IMG/VR virus record: IMGVR_UViG_3300043425_001171
Coordinates: 1-44,048 of that record
Origin: a virus
DNA length: 44,048 bases
Reading direction: 5' to 3' (one strand)
Of the stretch, positions 15,101 to 22,272 are shown piece after piece. The notes under the pieces are model-generated. The model was not told the DNA's origin and ran no database searches. It worked only from the letters and a program-made list of their open reading frames with translations. Each line of letters begins with the position of its first letter. Position 1 is the stretch's first letter. Both the position numbers and the translations under genes were made by a program.

Positions 15101-15253
15101 CCTGTTCTGTTCGATCTGGCGGCGGACCTTGCGCGCATCGTAGGCGCCGATCGCGAGGTTGCCGCCGATCGCGATAGCGGCGCCTGCCGGGCCGCCGATA
15201 GCAGCCGCGGCGGCGGTGAAGAGTAGCCGACCGATCGCCGATGCGTTGCTCAT
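12119..15253 (-). CDS. Tail tip attachment/central hub protein (J-like)
   Basis: The 1,044-residue protein occupies the position of lambda gpJ. An N-terminal hydrophobic stretch (AAAAIGGPAGAAIAIGGNLAIGAYDARKVRR) leads into the hub-type core (VYGRDRVPGVLRYWTTHGPENRLLSLVYVFADHPCDAIEEIHFDD, WDETTAANGIPTVYALMRGARVFDPRTSTTAWSDNWALCIRDYL), familiar from phage tail-tip J proteins. A fibronectin-III-like segment (YVEIRWKRHTETGYRTLTARPGE) follows. At about residues 675-870 is a carbohydrate-binding-like module (NLLTNTTWELNTAGW) like those in the two head-region appendage proteins. It probably initiates host recognition and channels DNA. The start ATG overlaps the preceding stop. Confidence 0.88.
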   Translation of the reverse strand: MSNASAIGRLLFTAAAAAIGGPAGAAIAIGGNLAIGAYDARKVRRQIEQNRQQRDLTLTLPTSPRRRVYGRDRVPGVLRYWTTHGPENRLLSLVYVFADHPCDAIEEIHFDDRSLGTLDGSGYVQSGSPWWKSLREPQTEQFAPVGLTFLLSGLSVTTPAIGIGETVLVHGTDYTTSVSAGKTLITLTSDVSALGPYLVVDYVVDIGRPLARVRTYLGAVPQTADATLISDSGGEWTSACRLDGQTYAIVTLEWDETTAANGIPTVYALMRGARVFDPRTSTTAWSDNWALCIRDYLKSASSCTDSEIDDTAIIASANIADQLVTVDTGSLKRYTINGPVESTTDPVEVLQDMALAGGGTITWSAGKFVVLAGAYRTPVSITLSDADLAGGYQYQGEISREDRFNTVLGIFRDARAVGGVALYTRTDYTPYESSAYIAEDNGERIERRIDLPYVTDYRAANRIAKQIMRRARQGARITAAWKLKALPLQVGNVVTVTLARMGLSAKPFEVVSWRHQFPGSVELVLQETDATCYDDWSYTEVAFLDPAPNTLLPSPTDVASPVLAVTCTATAPATIKVLGDGSQIPYARISWPARSSAGEYVEIRWKRHTETGYRTLTARPGETAIDIEGISGGDVLQIVGVAVNGIGARSAPWIVQQYRVDAALPAYTGQAPALSANLLTNTTWELNTAGWTTFEVNVPASAVAFARRPAEAPFGIAGSPSSATIMVYDASVGNGKGGGVVSRHVSGEPGSRVVGYVGLVPYGIDAFVSLAFYDGSGARVATVNGNVVPGTLGAFAAMFADPAAYSVSGVIATWPAGATTCQLGIVAAGNMLGVPIKAVAASKPFLGTLPDGTTDYPPWAPGGSNVVGTQLIANDAVTAVYRSAFPVAQTINWIGPNGYQFGDQLPTVTIPASADIPQGAVLRVQINGGVVVRRLVSVVEPLTLRDLSAIWTLTDSRDGSVAYAGTLFDLHYASEPPLVNVDLQGAASFAIEYAHVAGVARTFTLGLQLYSAANGVLLPVASQWQITRLANTAVTVDALKTVLR

Positions 15254-15810
15254 TGCCGAGGCCCGAACTTAAGCGTCCGCTGCGACGTGATGTCGGTGAA
15301 CTTGAAGCCGTCATCCGTCGGGTAGCGCCGCTTCTGCTCGGCGTTCGTCCAGTACGTCGAGCGCGCCTTGAGCATCCATATCAGCCGCGACTCGATCCGC
15401 AGGACGATCGTCGCGGTCGCGTCGGTGTCGACGATCGTCATGTCGTTGATGGCGCCCTGCATGCGCAGGAACGGGGTCGACACGAGCGCGCCGGCCTCGT
15501 CGTAGCAGCCGACCCAGACGCTCGCACGGCGGCCGACCATCACGGTCTGTGCGGCGTCCGAGACCATCGCCGAGTCGGTGCCGGCCAGCGTGATCTCCCA
15601 GCCGAGCGCCTCGAGGCCCGCCGACTCGGCGAGCGGCTGCATGGACACGATCCGGCCGCCGCCCAGCCACGTGAATCCGTTCCAGGCGATGTCCGGCTGC
15701 GCGGTGACGTAGCGGCGCGAGCCTGCGTCGAGGGCCAGCTCGACGAACATCGCCAGCCGCACTTTCGCGGCTGACAGCGCAGCGATCGTCGCGGCGTCGA
15801 CCGCGATCAA
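15250..15810 (-). CDS. Tail-tip protein, second distal tail component (186 aa)
   Basis: This 186-residue protein begins MIAVDAATIAALSAAKVRLAMFVELALDAGSRRYVTAQPDIAWNGFTWLGGGRIVSMQPLAES, a pattern known from tail proteins between distal tail protein and hub in GC-rich Proteobacteria phages. The C-terminal YWTNAEQKRRYPTDDGFKFTDI is also typical. The N-terminal part forms a beta barrel-like series of strands. It overlaps both neighbours by 4 nt, so expression is coupled. The role is probably assembly of the tail tip between tail tube and hub. Confidence 0.75.
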   Translation of the reverse strand: MIAVDAATIAALSAAKVRLAMFVELALDAGSRRYVTAQPDIAWNGFTWLGGGRIVSMQPLAESAGLEALGWEITLAGTDSAMVSDAAQTVMVGRRASVWVGCYDEAGALVSTPFLRMQGAINDMTIVDTDATATIVLRIESRLIWMLKARSTYWTNAEQKRRYPTDDGFKFTDITSQRTLKFGPRQ

Positions 15811-16394
15811 GCGAACACCTCGACCAGGTCGAGCGAGAAGCCGGGGGAGACGCGCGGGCCGAGCGGCACACGCGTGGCGCCCGATTCGCGCGGGATGAAA
15901 AGCGTCCGCGGCCAGTCCCAGACGACCGCGGTGCCGGCCGCCTTGCTGGCCCGCAGGAACGGCGCGATCGGCACGGCCGAAAGCGACGGGTTGTCGGCGG
16001 TGACCATCACGAGCTCGCCGCCGATGCCGAGCATGTCGCCGGCCAGCAGCGTGCCGGTCCCGGTAATCGCGATCGTCGACGCCAGCGCGGATGCCGTCGA
16101 GGTGAGCGTCGGCGTCCCGCGCATCGTGCCGCGCGGCACACGGCGCAACGGATGACCCATCGACAGGCGGTTGCCCTGGCCGCGCATCTGCGCCATCAGC
16201 GACTCGACCGCGGCGCGCTCGGCGTTCTGGTGCGGCGTGAACGCGAGCGAGCAGACCCAGCGGCTCGCCAGCATGTCGACGGTCTGCACCGACAGGTCGG
16301 TCGGTGACTGCGCGGTCAGGGTCGCGGTCTCCAGGCCCCAGTCGGCCGTCGCCGGCGTGTAGACCCGCGTGTTCGGCAGCGTGATCGTCGCCAT
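15807..16394 (-). CDS. Distal tail protein (195 aa)
   Basis: The protein has MATITLPNTRVYTPATADWGLETATLTAQSPTDLSVQTVDMLASRWVCSLAF at the start. A central repeat-rich part (ASTIAITGTGTLLAGDMLGIGGELVMVT) follows, ending in a strand series (SPGFSLDLVEVFA). Position directly after the tape measure gene and before the hub, and length, fit a Dit-like ring joining tube and tip. Family recognition is moderate. It shares 1-base stop/start contact with the tape measure gene. Confidence 0.72.
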   Translation of the reverse strand: MATITLPNTRVYTPATADWGLETATLTAQSPTDLSVQTVDMLASRWVCSLAFTPHQNAERAAVESLMAQMRGQGNRLSMGHPLRRVPRGTMRGTPTLTSTASALASTIAITGTGTLLAGDMLGIGGELVMVTADNPSLSAVPIAPFLRASKAAGTAVVWDWPRTLFIPRESGATRVPLGPRVSPGFSLDLVEVFA

Positions 16395-18328
16395 CAGGCC
16401 CTCGCGAACGAACCGTTGCGGCCCATCGACGACAGGATCGACGCGCGGGTCTGCTGCGTGGCGGCCTGAATCGCGGCGTAGACGTCGGCGCGCGAGACCT
16501 CGCCGGAGACGTTGATGTGGTTGACCACCGTCACACCGCCGCCGAACTTGCCGTTCGGCACGATCGTCCCGGCGACCTTCGGCACGAACAGCTCGGGCCC
16601 GCGCTCGCCGACGATCGACGGGACACCGACTGGCGGTTCGCCGCCGTCGGCGAAGCGAAGGAGATCGCGAATCGCGCCGAAGAGCGTGCCCTTGCCGATA
16701 TCGGCGGTCGACTTGGACTTCGACAGCGCGCCGAGGTACTCGTCGATCGGACCCGTAAGCTGGTTCCGCAGCATGATTCGAGCGATGTCCTGCGCCAACC
16801 CCTTCGCCACGTCGCCGAGCGACCGCATGTTGACCAGAGCGTCTTCCAGCGCCGACGAGATCGGCGCGAACAGCGACGCCGACGCGTCAGCGACTTCCTT
16901 CAGTGGGTCCTTGAGGTTCAGGATCTTCGAGCCGAGCTTTTCGTACTCGTCGAAGGTGATCGCCCCGGCGTCCAGCAGGCTGTTCGTGGCCTCAAGCGCC
17001 GCGTCCCGGAGCTTCGACGCGGCGTCGACGCCCCGAATCTCCTTGAGCGTGTCCGCGACCTTCTGCCACCCAGCGTTGTCAGGTCGGAGAGCCCGCTCAA
17101 GCGACGAAGTGTTGATCTGCTCCAACCGCTCCATCTCGTCGACCGCAGCCTTGAGTGCATCGGCGAGCAGCTTCGCGGCCTCTGCGTCCTCGCGAAGCTT
17201 TTCGTCTGCAAGCGACTGCATGATGAGAGCGTCTAGCTCGGCATAGGCCGAGTCAGGCCGACCGCCGCTGTTCTTGCCTCCGCCAGAAGTTTTCGGGGCT
17301 TGGTCCTTTGGTGGTCCGCCGTACCCGGGTTCGCTCTGCTCGAGATCCACCAACGCCCGGAAGTACCGCAGGTCGCGCTCGTACTGGGCAATCTCTTCGC
17401 GCAGAGCCGCCGCGCGCCCGCCAGCGGCGGTTCGCGCGCCGCGGCCGAACGACGATCCCTGTTCCGCCTGCGCCTCGGCAGCCGCGAGCCGGGTGCGCGT
17501 TTCGGCCAGCCGTTTTGAGACGTCGTCAATCCGCTCAGCCGGCGACTTGTCGGGGCCATACATGAGGCCATAGCGGCCGATCGCGCTCCAGAACCCGCCC
17601 GCGGCCTCCTGCCCGAGCCGGAACTGCGTGACGAGGTCGTTGAGCGCCTTGACGACCGGGCCGGCGATAGACACGGCCAGCGCGTCGGCTGCGACCTTGA
17701 GCTTCCCCATCTCAACGTTGAGCCGCTCGGCCTGGGCGGCCTGTTCGGACGTGACGCTAGCCGCGGCCTTCTTCGCGCCCGCCAGGTCCTTCAGCATCGG
17801 CAGCAGTTGCGCGCCCGACTTTCCGAACAGTGTCTGCGCAAGAACCGTCTTGTTCGTGCCGTCCTCGTACTTGTTCAAGGCCTGCGCCACCTCGTCCAGC
17901 ACGTCGACAGTCGGCCGCAGGTTGCCGGCCGCGTCTCGCGTGGCAATCCCGAGCGCCGCGAACGCCTCGCCCGCGCCCTTTGTCTCGTCGTCGGCGCCGG
18001 CCATGGCGCGCGCCAGCTTGCCCGTCGCGTCGGTGATCTGCTCGAGCGACGCACCGTACGGCGCGAGCGTGTTCAGCAGCGAGGACAGATCCTCGACGCT
18101 GCTGCCCGTGCGATCCGCGGCATCGTTGAGCGCGTCCATCGACTCGACGGTCGTGCGCAGGCCACCGATGATGCCGGCCAGCGAAAGCCCGGCGCCGATC
18201 GCGCCGAGCGCCCCCACCGCGGAGGCCGCACCGTCCCTCAGCGACGACAGCGAGCGCTGCACCGAGGCGAACGCGCCTCTGGTCGCATCCTCGGCGGTGA
18301 TCGTGACCTTGACCTGATCAGCTGCCAT
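16394..18328 (-). CDS. Tape measure protein (644 aa)
   Basis: The N-terminus VKVTITAEDATRGAFASVQRSLSSLRDGAASAVGALGAIGAGLSLAGIIGGL and the MDALNDAADRTGSSVEDLSSLLNTLAPYGASLEQITDATGKLARAM block are characteristic of lambda-type tape measures. A long helical and coiled-coil middle follows, then a C-terminal part with GGEPPVGVPSIVGERGPELFVPKVAGTIVPN, the common late tape measure motif. At about 0.15 nm per residue the length predicts a tail of roughly 95 nm, a moderate siphovirus. It lies after the frameshifted chaperone genes, the usual order, and overlaps the T-frame by 11 nt. Confidence 0.92.
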   Translation of the reverse strand: MAADQVKVTITAEDATRGAFASVQRSLSSLRDGAASAVGALGAIGAGLSLAGIIGGLRTTVESMDALNDAADRTGSSVEDLSSLLNTLAPYGASLEQITDATGKLARAMAGADDETKGAGEAFAALGIATRDAAGNLRPTVDVLDEVAQALNKYEDGTNKTVLAQTLFGKSGAQLLPMLKDLAGAKKAAASVTSEQAAQAERLNVEMGKLKVAADALAVSIAGPVVKALNDLVTQFRLGQEAAGGFWSAIGRYGLMYGPDKSPAERIDDVSKRLAETRTRLAAAEAQAEQGSSFGRGARTAAGGRAAALREEIAQYERDLRYFRALVDLEQSEPGYGGPPKDQAPKTSGGGKNSGGRPDSAYAELDALIMQSLADEKLREDAEAAKLLADALKAAVDEMERLEQINTSSLERALRPDNAGWQKVADTLKEIRGVDAASKLRDAALEATNSLLDAGAITFDEYEKLGSKILNLKDPLKEVADASASLFAPISSALEDALVNMRSLGDVAKGLAQDIARIMLRNQLTGPIDEYLGALSKSKSTADIGKGTLFGAIRDLLRFADGGEPPVGVPSIVGERGPELFVPKVAGTIVPNGKFGGGVTVVNHINVSGEVSRADVYAAIQAATQQTRASILSSMGRNGSFARA

Positions 18329-18550
18329 CGGCGTCCTTCATCTCGTCCCGCAGTGCGACCAGCCAGGCAATCAGCAGGTCGACGTCGTCGATGCCGTGCA
18401 ACTCGCACAGCAGCGGCAGCGCTGCCCAATCGAGTGCGCCGCCCATCTCGTTCCAGACGCTCACAGCCACTCGGCCGAGCGGCTCGATCGCAGGCAGCGG
18501 CGCATCGGGCGCGTACCGCCGCTCGGCCCGCGCGGCTATGAGCTCTCGGA
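18318..18550 (-). CDS. Tail assembly chaperone, T extension made by -1 frameshift
   Basis: This is the second part of the G-T fusion. After slippage at GGGAAAG (18557-18551) ribosomes read VRELIAARAERRYAPD and go on to the stop at 18318, adding 77 residues to the first 116 of the G protein for a 193-residue product. No good start is seen for independent translation, and the frame has typical acidic and hydrophobic chaperone content (LDWAALPLLCELHGIDDVDLLIAWLVALRDEM). In lambda, gpGT binds the tape measure and recruits tube subunits. The same role is inferred here. Confidence 0.85.
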
Positions 18551-18898
18551 CTTTCCCGGGATGGCCTCCGTCGCCTTGCGGTGCTCCTCGTACCAGCCCA
18601 GGATCTCGTTCGCGGCGGCGCTGAACACGTCGAGCCGACCGGCCATGAACTCGCGCCACGCACCGGTCGAGAACGGCACGGCCTCGTCGCCTCCCACACC
18701 GGGCAGCAGCTGCGCCTCGGTGACCTCCCAGTCCACGACGTACGCGGCGACGACTGCAGCACGTACGCCGACTTCCCCCCGCTCGTGGATCTCTGCGAGC
18801 TCGAGCGGCAACGGGCGCCGGATCTTCACGCGCACGCCGGCAGCGTCGATCCAGCGCTCGCGCGCCGCCCGCATCCGTCGCTCGATGCTCGCGCTCAT
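18536..18898 (-). CDS. Tail assembly chaperone G
   Basis: This 120-residue protein starts at the ATGA overlap with the tail tube stop. It is mostly helical, with RRPLPLELAEIHERGEVGVRAAVVAAYVVDWEVTEAQLLPGVGGDEAVPFSTGAWREFMAGRLDVFSAAANEILGWYEEHRKATEA. The WYEEHRKA ending is familiar from chaperone G proteins of this phage type. The gene ends four codons after a slippery heptamer, so most ribosomes make G and a minority make G-T. The G to GT ratio is critical for tail assembly in lambda-like phages. Confidence 0.85.
   Translation of the reverse strand: MSASIERRMRAARERWIDAAGVRVKIRRPLPLELAEIHERGEVGVRAAVVAAYVVDWEVTEAQLLPGVGGDEAVPFSTGAWREFMAGRLDVFSAAANEILGWYEEHRKATEAIPGKSESS
18551..18557 (-). promoter_or_regulatory. 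Programmed -1 ribosomal frameshift site GGGAAAG
   Basis: On the minus strand the heptamer GGGAAAG is phased as G GGA AAG in the G reading frame, the X XXY YYZ form, and is the same heptamer used by lambda G/GT. A -1 slip joins the G frame to an otherwise start-less downstream frame that runs to the tape measure start. Confidence 0.92.
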
Positions 18899-19548
18899 CA
18901 GGCAGCGGCCAGGAACAGCACGCGGCCGATCACGCGAACCGAGAACTGACCGGTGAGCGACTGCCCGACCGAGGCGTCCTCGTTCGGCAGAGCGGGGATC
19001 CCGCGAAACACGCGGCGCTGGCCATCCTTCAGCGTCAGGCGGAAGACCAGCGGGGTCTGATCGATAGCGGCCTGCGTGACCCGCAGCATGGCGGCACTCT
19101 GCGCGGCCGAGAACCCGCTGATCGTCACCGTCTGCGCCGACAGGATGCCGGGGGTGATCTGTTCGATGTCGTCGATCAGCGTCGTCTGGTTGGCGTCCTG
19201 CGCCTCGCCGCCGCCGATCTGGTAGCTGGTCGAGTTTCCGATCGTCGACCAGGTCGCGATCGGCGTGAGCTGCGCGCTGCCGGTGAACGCCGGGAAGGCC
19301 GTCGTGTTGATGCCCTCCAGGTTGATCGTGCTGGCCGCCGGCGCGTCGACGCTGATCGCCTGACCCTCGAGCTGCACCATCCCGGCGACCGTGCCGAAGT
19401 ACGCGATGGCGCCCTCAGCGAGCCCGTGCGTCGTCGACGTCGCGACGCCGACGGATGCCTGCGTCACCGCGGTGACGGTCTTGGCGGCTGAGGTGGTCGC
19501 CTCGACCTCGACGCGGACGCCGCGGCCAATGGGAAAGGTTCCTGCCAT
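18898..19548 (-). CDS. Major tail tube protein (216 aa)
   Basis: The sequence MAGTFPIGRGVRVEVEATTSAAKTVTAVTQASVGVATSTTHGLAEGAIAYFGTVAGMVQLEGQAISVD has the beta-rich repeats of lambda-type tube proteins, and a tail of strands (SLTGQFSVRVIGRVLFLAAA) closes it. It lies upstream of the G/GT chaperones and downstream of the tail terminator gene, as in lambda. A strong intrinsic terminator lies just upstream of the start, suggesting that this gene has its own promoter or is reached by antiterminated transcription. An AAAGG at 8-12 nt before the ATG may be the ribosome site. Confidence 0.88.
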   Translation of the reverse strand: MAGTFPIGRGVRVEVEATTSAAKTVTAVTQASVGVATSTTHGLAEGAIAYFGTVAGMVQLEGQAISVDAPAASTINLEGINTTAFPAFTGSAQLTPIATWSTIGNSTSYQIGGGEAQDANQTTLIDDIEQITPGILSAQTVTISGFSAAQSAAMLRVTQAAIDQTPLVFRLTLKDGQRRVFRGIPALPNEDASVGQSLTGQFSVRVIGRVLFLAAA

Positions 19549-19557
19549 GTTCGGCCC

Positions 19558-19590
19558 CTAAAAAAGAAAACGCCCGCCGTCGGCGGGCCG
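19558..19590 (-). terminator. Strong intrinsic terminator inside the late operon, before the tail tube gene
   Basis: GCCCGCC and GGCGGGC (19572-19578 and 19582-19588) form a 7-bp perfect stem with a 3-nt loop. On the minus strand a T-rich tract (GTTTTCTTTTTT) follows. It sits between the tail terminator gene and the tail tube gene, so a Q-modified polymerase would have to read through it. It may set expression ratios between connector and tube genes. Confidence 0.85.
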
Positions 19591-19610
19591 GTTGGTGAAC
19601 GTTCCGGCTG

Positions 19611-20018
19611 TCAGATCGCGACGCGATACCGCATGCGCGCGATCACGATCGGCTGCTCGGACGAGTCGTCAATGACGACCGCGCAGTCCTGGTACACGGT
19701 CATCTGCACGACGCCACCCAGCGTCGGACCCGCTTCCAGCGCCGTCTCGACCTGCTCACAGATCGCGTCGACGGTGTCCTCGACGGCGCCGGTCGACTGC
19801 GCGCAGGCCTCGCACACCAGGTCGACCACTCGCATCGACGGCAGCACCTGATCGCCCAGCGCGTCGTCGCCGCGCTCGTCGCCGGGCGTGAACACACGCA
19901 GCGCCGGTAGCTCGGTCAGCGGGTAGCGTCGGGCCTTGTGGACGCGCGCGCCGGTCAGCGCCAGTCCGGTGACGGCGGTGGCGAACGCGTCGCGGACGAG
20001 CTTTCGCGGGTGCGTCAC
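19611..20018 (-). CDS. Tail terminator-like protein (U-like, 135 aa)
   Basis: The protein reads MTHPRKLVRDAFATAVTGLALTGARVHKARRYPLTELPALRVFTPGDERGDD and ends with beta strands (VVQMTVYQDCAVVIDDSSEQPIVIARMRYRVAI). This alpha-then-beta layout and its position before the tail tube fit the gpU-like terminator, a ring that caps the tail and joins it to the head. Its ATG overlaps the previous stop by 4 nt. Naming is by position and general pattern. Confidence 0.75.
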   Translation of the reverse strand: MTHPRKLVRDAFATAVTGLALTGARVHKARRYPLTELPALRVFTPGDERGDDALGDQVLPSMRVVDLVCEACAQSTGAVEDTVDAICEQVETALEAGPTLGGVVQMTVYQDCAVVIDDSSEQPIVIARMRYRVAI

Positions 20019-20281
20019 TGGCGCTCCAGGATCAGCGTCACGACCCCAGTGCCATCGGGCCGGATGTTGACGACGCGGTAGGTCGTCGCGGCGATCGTGA
20101 GCGTCGCGTTGACGGCGACACCGTAGGCCTCGCGCGTCACGAAGGCGGTCAGGCGCGTCGCGATGCCCTCGGGGTCCGCGTACTCGCGTTCGAAAATGCC
20201 GTTGATCGTGGCGGCGTTGTGGACGGCGGAAGTACCGAAGTCGGCGGGGTCGAAAAACGGCTCGAGGTCCTCGTTGAACAT
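20015..20281 (-). CDS. Head-tail joining protein (FII-like, 88 aa)
   Basis: The protein starts at ATG 20281 (MFNEDLEPFFDPADFGTSAVHNAATINGIFEREYADPEGIATRLTAFVTREAYGVAVNATLTIAATTYRVVNIRPDGTGVVTLILERQ). DLEPFFDPADFG and the late RVVNIRPDGTG are typical of short head-tail connector proteins of the lambda gpFII type. The frame is open further upstream, but that part lies inside the preceding gene. It comes right before the tail terminator gene. Confidence 0.85.
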   Translation of the reverse strand: MFNEDLEPFFDPADFGTSAVHNAATINGIFEREYADPEGIATRLTAFVTREAYGVAVNATLTIAATTYRVVNIRPDGTGVVTLILERQ

Positions 20282-20282
20282 C

Positions 20283-20777
20283 TCAGCCCCCCACCCCGAA
20301 CCACACGCGCCGACGGCGGCGGACCGCTGCGGGATCGAATAGCCGCACGCCATTCGGGCCCACGTATCCGCCGGGCACGTCGTCGGCCGCCGTCCAGGCA
20401 AGGCCGGGGATCAGCGTGAGCAGCCGCGACCGCTCGAACAGACCCAGCGGCATTCCGTCCTCGTCCGTTTGCGGCAGTCCAGCGGTCAGCATCGCCGCGA
20501 TCTCGCCGTACGCCAGCAGGTTCACGTGGTGCCCCCCGACCATCACCGCGGGCGTGATCACCGCGCCGTCATCTGCGAGCACCGCAGGCACCCTGACCAG
20601 CGCGCCGATCTCGTCGATGACAATGCCGGCGATCGGCACAAGCGCCGCGCCGTCGTCCGACAGCGTGCACAGCGTCGGCCAGTATTCCGGCGCCACGCCG
20701 GGCAGCGGAAGGCGAGTGCCGGTCATCCCCGCGACGAACATGTCGCGCGTCGGCGTCCAGCAGAGCACCTCGATCAT
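20283..20777 (-). CDS. Hypothetical connector-region protein (164 aa)
   Basis: The product is MIEVLCWTPTRDMFVAGMTGTRLPLPGVAPEYWPTLCTLSDDGAALVPIAGIVIDEIGALVRVPAVLADDGAVITPAVMVGGHHVNLLAYGEIAAML, ending in a basic stretch (RRRRRVWFGVGG). It starts at ATG 20777 by the TGATG overlap, and GTG 20780 is possible. No family is recognised. Between appendage genes and head-tail connector genes, it is likely a minor head or adaptor protein. Confidence 0.65.
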   Translation of the reverse strand: MIEVLCWTPTRDMFVAGMTGTRLPLPGVAPEYWPTLCTLSDDGAALVPIAGIVIDEIGALVRVPAVLADDGAVITPAVMVGGHHVNLLAYGEIAAMLTAGLPQTDEDGMPLGLFERSRLLTLIPGLAWTAADDVPGGYVGPNGVRLFDPAAVRRRRRVWFGVGG

Positions 20778-20986
20778 CACGCACGCGTGTCGGGGCCGTC
20801 ACCCGCGGCGCCGTCCTGCATCGCGCCGTATTGGGCCTCGTACGCGTCTCCGTACTCCTGCAGCTGCGCCGTCAGCGCCTGGCCGCTGTTGATGCTCACG
20901 AGCGTCTGCTCGAATGCGTGCTCGCCGAACTGCACCCGCACGGTGTAGTACGGCGCCGCCGCAGACAGGATCGATACCTCGGCCAT
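20777..20986 (-). CDS. Small hypothetical protein (69 aa)
   Basis: The product is MAEVSILSAAAPYYTVRVQFGEHAFEQTLVSINSGQALTAQLQEYGDAYEAQYGAMQDG plus a short tail, a beta-alpha fold. Its start overlaps the 428-aa gene stop by ATGA, so it is coupled. The many Tyr and Gln residues and the FGEHAFEQTL strand are unremarkable. It probably belongs to the same head or appendage set; no family is recognised. Confidence 0.6.
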   Translation of the reverse strand: MAEVSILSAAAPYYTVRVQFGEHAFEQTLVSINSGQALTAQLQEYGDAYEAQYGAMQDGAAGDGPDTRA

Positions 20987-22272
20987 CAGACAGTCCTCGA
21001 AAGCATGACCTTGACCTGACCCGCCGCGACTGCGGTCGTGTCGGTGTCGGCCGCTGCGCCGGTAATCGCGATGCCGAGGCCGAGCGCGAACCGGAATCCG
21101 TTGGTTCCGATCGGCAGGGTACAGACCCCCGGAACGCCGCCGACCGCAGCCGGCACCGGCAGGATGAGCGCCGGCACGTCGGTGCCGACGGTCGGTGCTG
21201 TCGCTTTGTTGAAGAGCTTCACGAACGCGGCGGTCGCGCCCGTGTTCGTCGCGTAGAACGCATGCAGTCCGGACGAGCCGGTCAGCACCAGCGCGGCGTT
21301 CGTGCTCGCCGCGCTGTTGAGGATGTAGGGCGTTGCCGGCGCTGCGGGCGTCCCAGAATTGGTCACCGTCGCCAGGGTCTGCGTCGCCGCCAGCGTGACT
21401 TGCCCGATCGGCGTCGTCGCGGAGGCCGCGCCGGCCAGATTTACGGAGATCGCATTTCCGGCCACCGCGTTGCCTCGGCCGGCGGTGATCTCGGCGGTGA
21501 GCTCCGCATAGTCCTGGACCGCGATGAACTGCATGACCGCGTTCGTGCCGCTCGCGGGCGGAGTCGAACCGTTGACCCATCGCAGCTGCACCTTGAACAC
21601 CGCGTTCGGATCGGGGATCTGCTGGTGCCGCCGGTACGAGTTCGCGCGGCTTGTGACCGCGTCCATCGTGCCCGAGTGCCACCAGACCTCGTCCGCGTAC
21701 GGCTCGATCTCGTACACACCGCTCGCCGCAGTCGTGACGACGGTGCTGGCCGCAGACGCGAGCCGCGCCAGCCCGCCGTTCTGCGTCTCGTAGATTGCCT
21801 GCGTCGCCGTGGTGCCGTCGAACCGCCACGCCACGGAGTGCTGGCCGTCGGGTACACCGGTCGACGGGTTGACCGAAAGCGCCTCGACCCAGAACGTCTG
21901 GTTCGCGATCCGCTGCGAGAGCGTGAGGCCGAGCACGACCCGAAACGGGATCGTGAAAGTCTCTTTCGTGATCGCGCTGACCACGGCGTCGGCCGTCGTG
22001 CCGCTCGCCATCGTGAGCGTGCCGCCGCTGACGGTGATGCTGCCGCCGGTGCCGACGCTGCTGTCCCAGCGGGCGGGGTCGAGCACCGCGCCCGAGAAGG
22101 AGTCGCGGTACTTCTTCTGGACCGACTTGACTTTCATCATGTCGTCGCCGGCATCGTATCCGGCCGCCACGACAGGCAGCCGATCGGCGACGGCGACCGA
22201 ATTGCCGGTGTCCGGCACGCGCGCGACGGTCTGGTTAACGCCCGCGCCGTCCTTGACTGTGATCGTTCCCAT
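20986..22272 (-). CDS. Head-associated appendage/decoration protein (428 aa)
   Basis: The protein starts MGTITVKDGAGVNQTVARVPDTGNSVAVADRLPVV, a leader common in phage head-fibre-like proteins. A lectin-like core follows (KKYRDSFSGAVLDPARWDSSVGTGGSITVSGGTLTMASG), of the kind often found in sugar-binding concanavalin-like folds. It carries RANSYRRHQQIPDPNAVFKVQLRWVNG and a C-terminal beta-rich part. With its large neighbour it sits between the capsid and connector genes, where decoration and head-fibre genes occur. I infer capsid surface exposure; the binding target is unknown. Confidence 0.65.
   Translation of the reverse strand: MGTITVKDGAGVNQTVARVPDTGNSVAVADRLPVVAAGYDAGDDMMKVKSVQKKYRDSFSGAVLDPARWDSSVGTGGSITVSGGTLTMASGTTADAVVSAITKETFTIPFRVVLGLTLSQRIANQTFWVEALSVNPSTGVPDGQHSVAWRFDGTTATQAIYETQNGGLARLASAASTVVTTAASGVYEIEPYADEVWWHSGTMDAVTSRANSYRRHQQIPDPNAVFKVQLRWVNGSTPPASGTNAVMQFIAVQDYAELTAEITAGRGNAVAGNAISVNLAGAASATTPIGQVTLAATQTLATVTNSGTPAAPATPYILNSAASTNAALVLTGSSGLHAFYATNTGATAAFVKLFNKATAPTVGTDVPALILPVPAAVGGVPGVCTLPIGTNGFRFALGLGIAITGAAADTDTTAVAAGQVKVMLSRTV

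Noticed and set aside
21540-21600. tRNA-like T-arm sequence (GGTTCGACTCC on the minus strand)
   Set aside because: It lies inside the 428-residue coding gene and no acceptor stem or anticodon arm could be fitted around it. Chance similarity.
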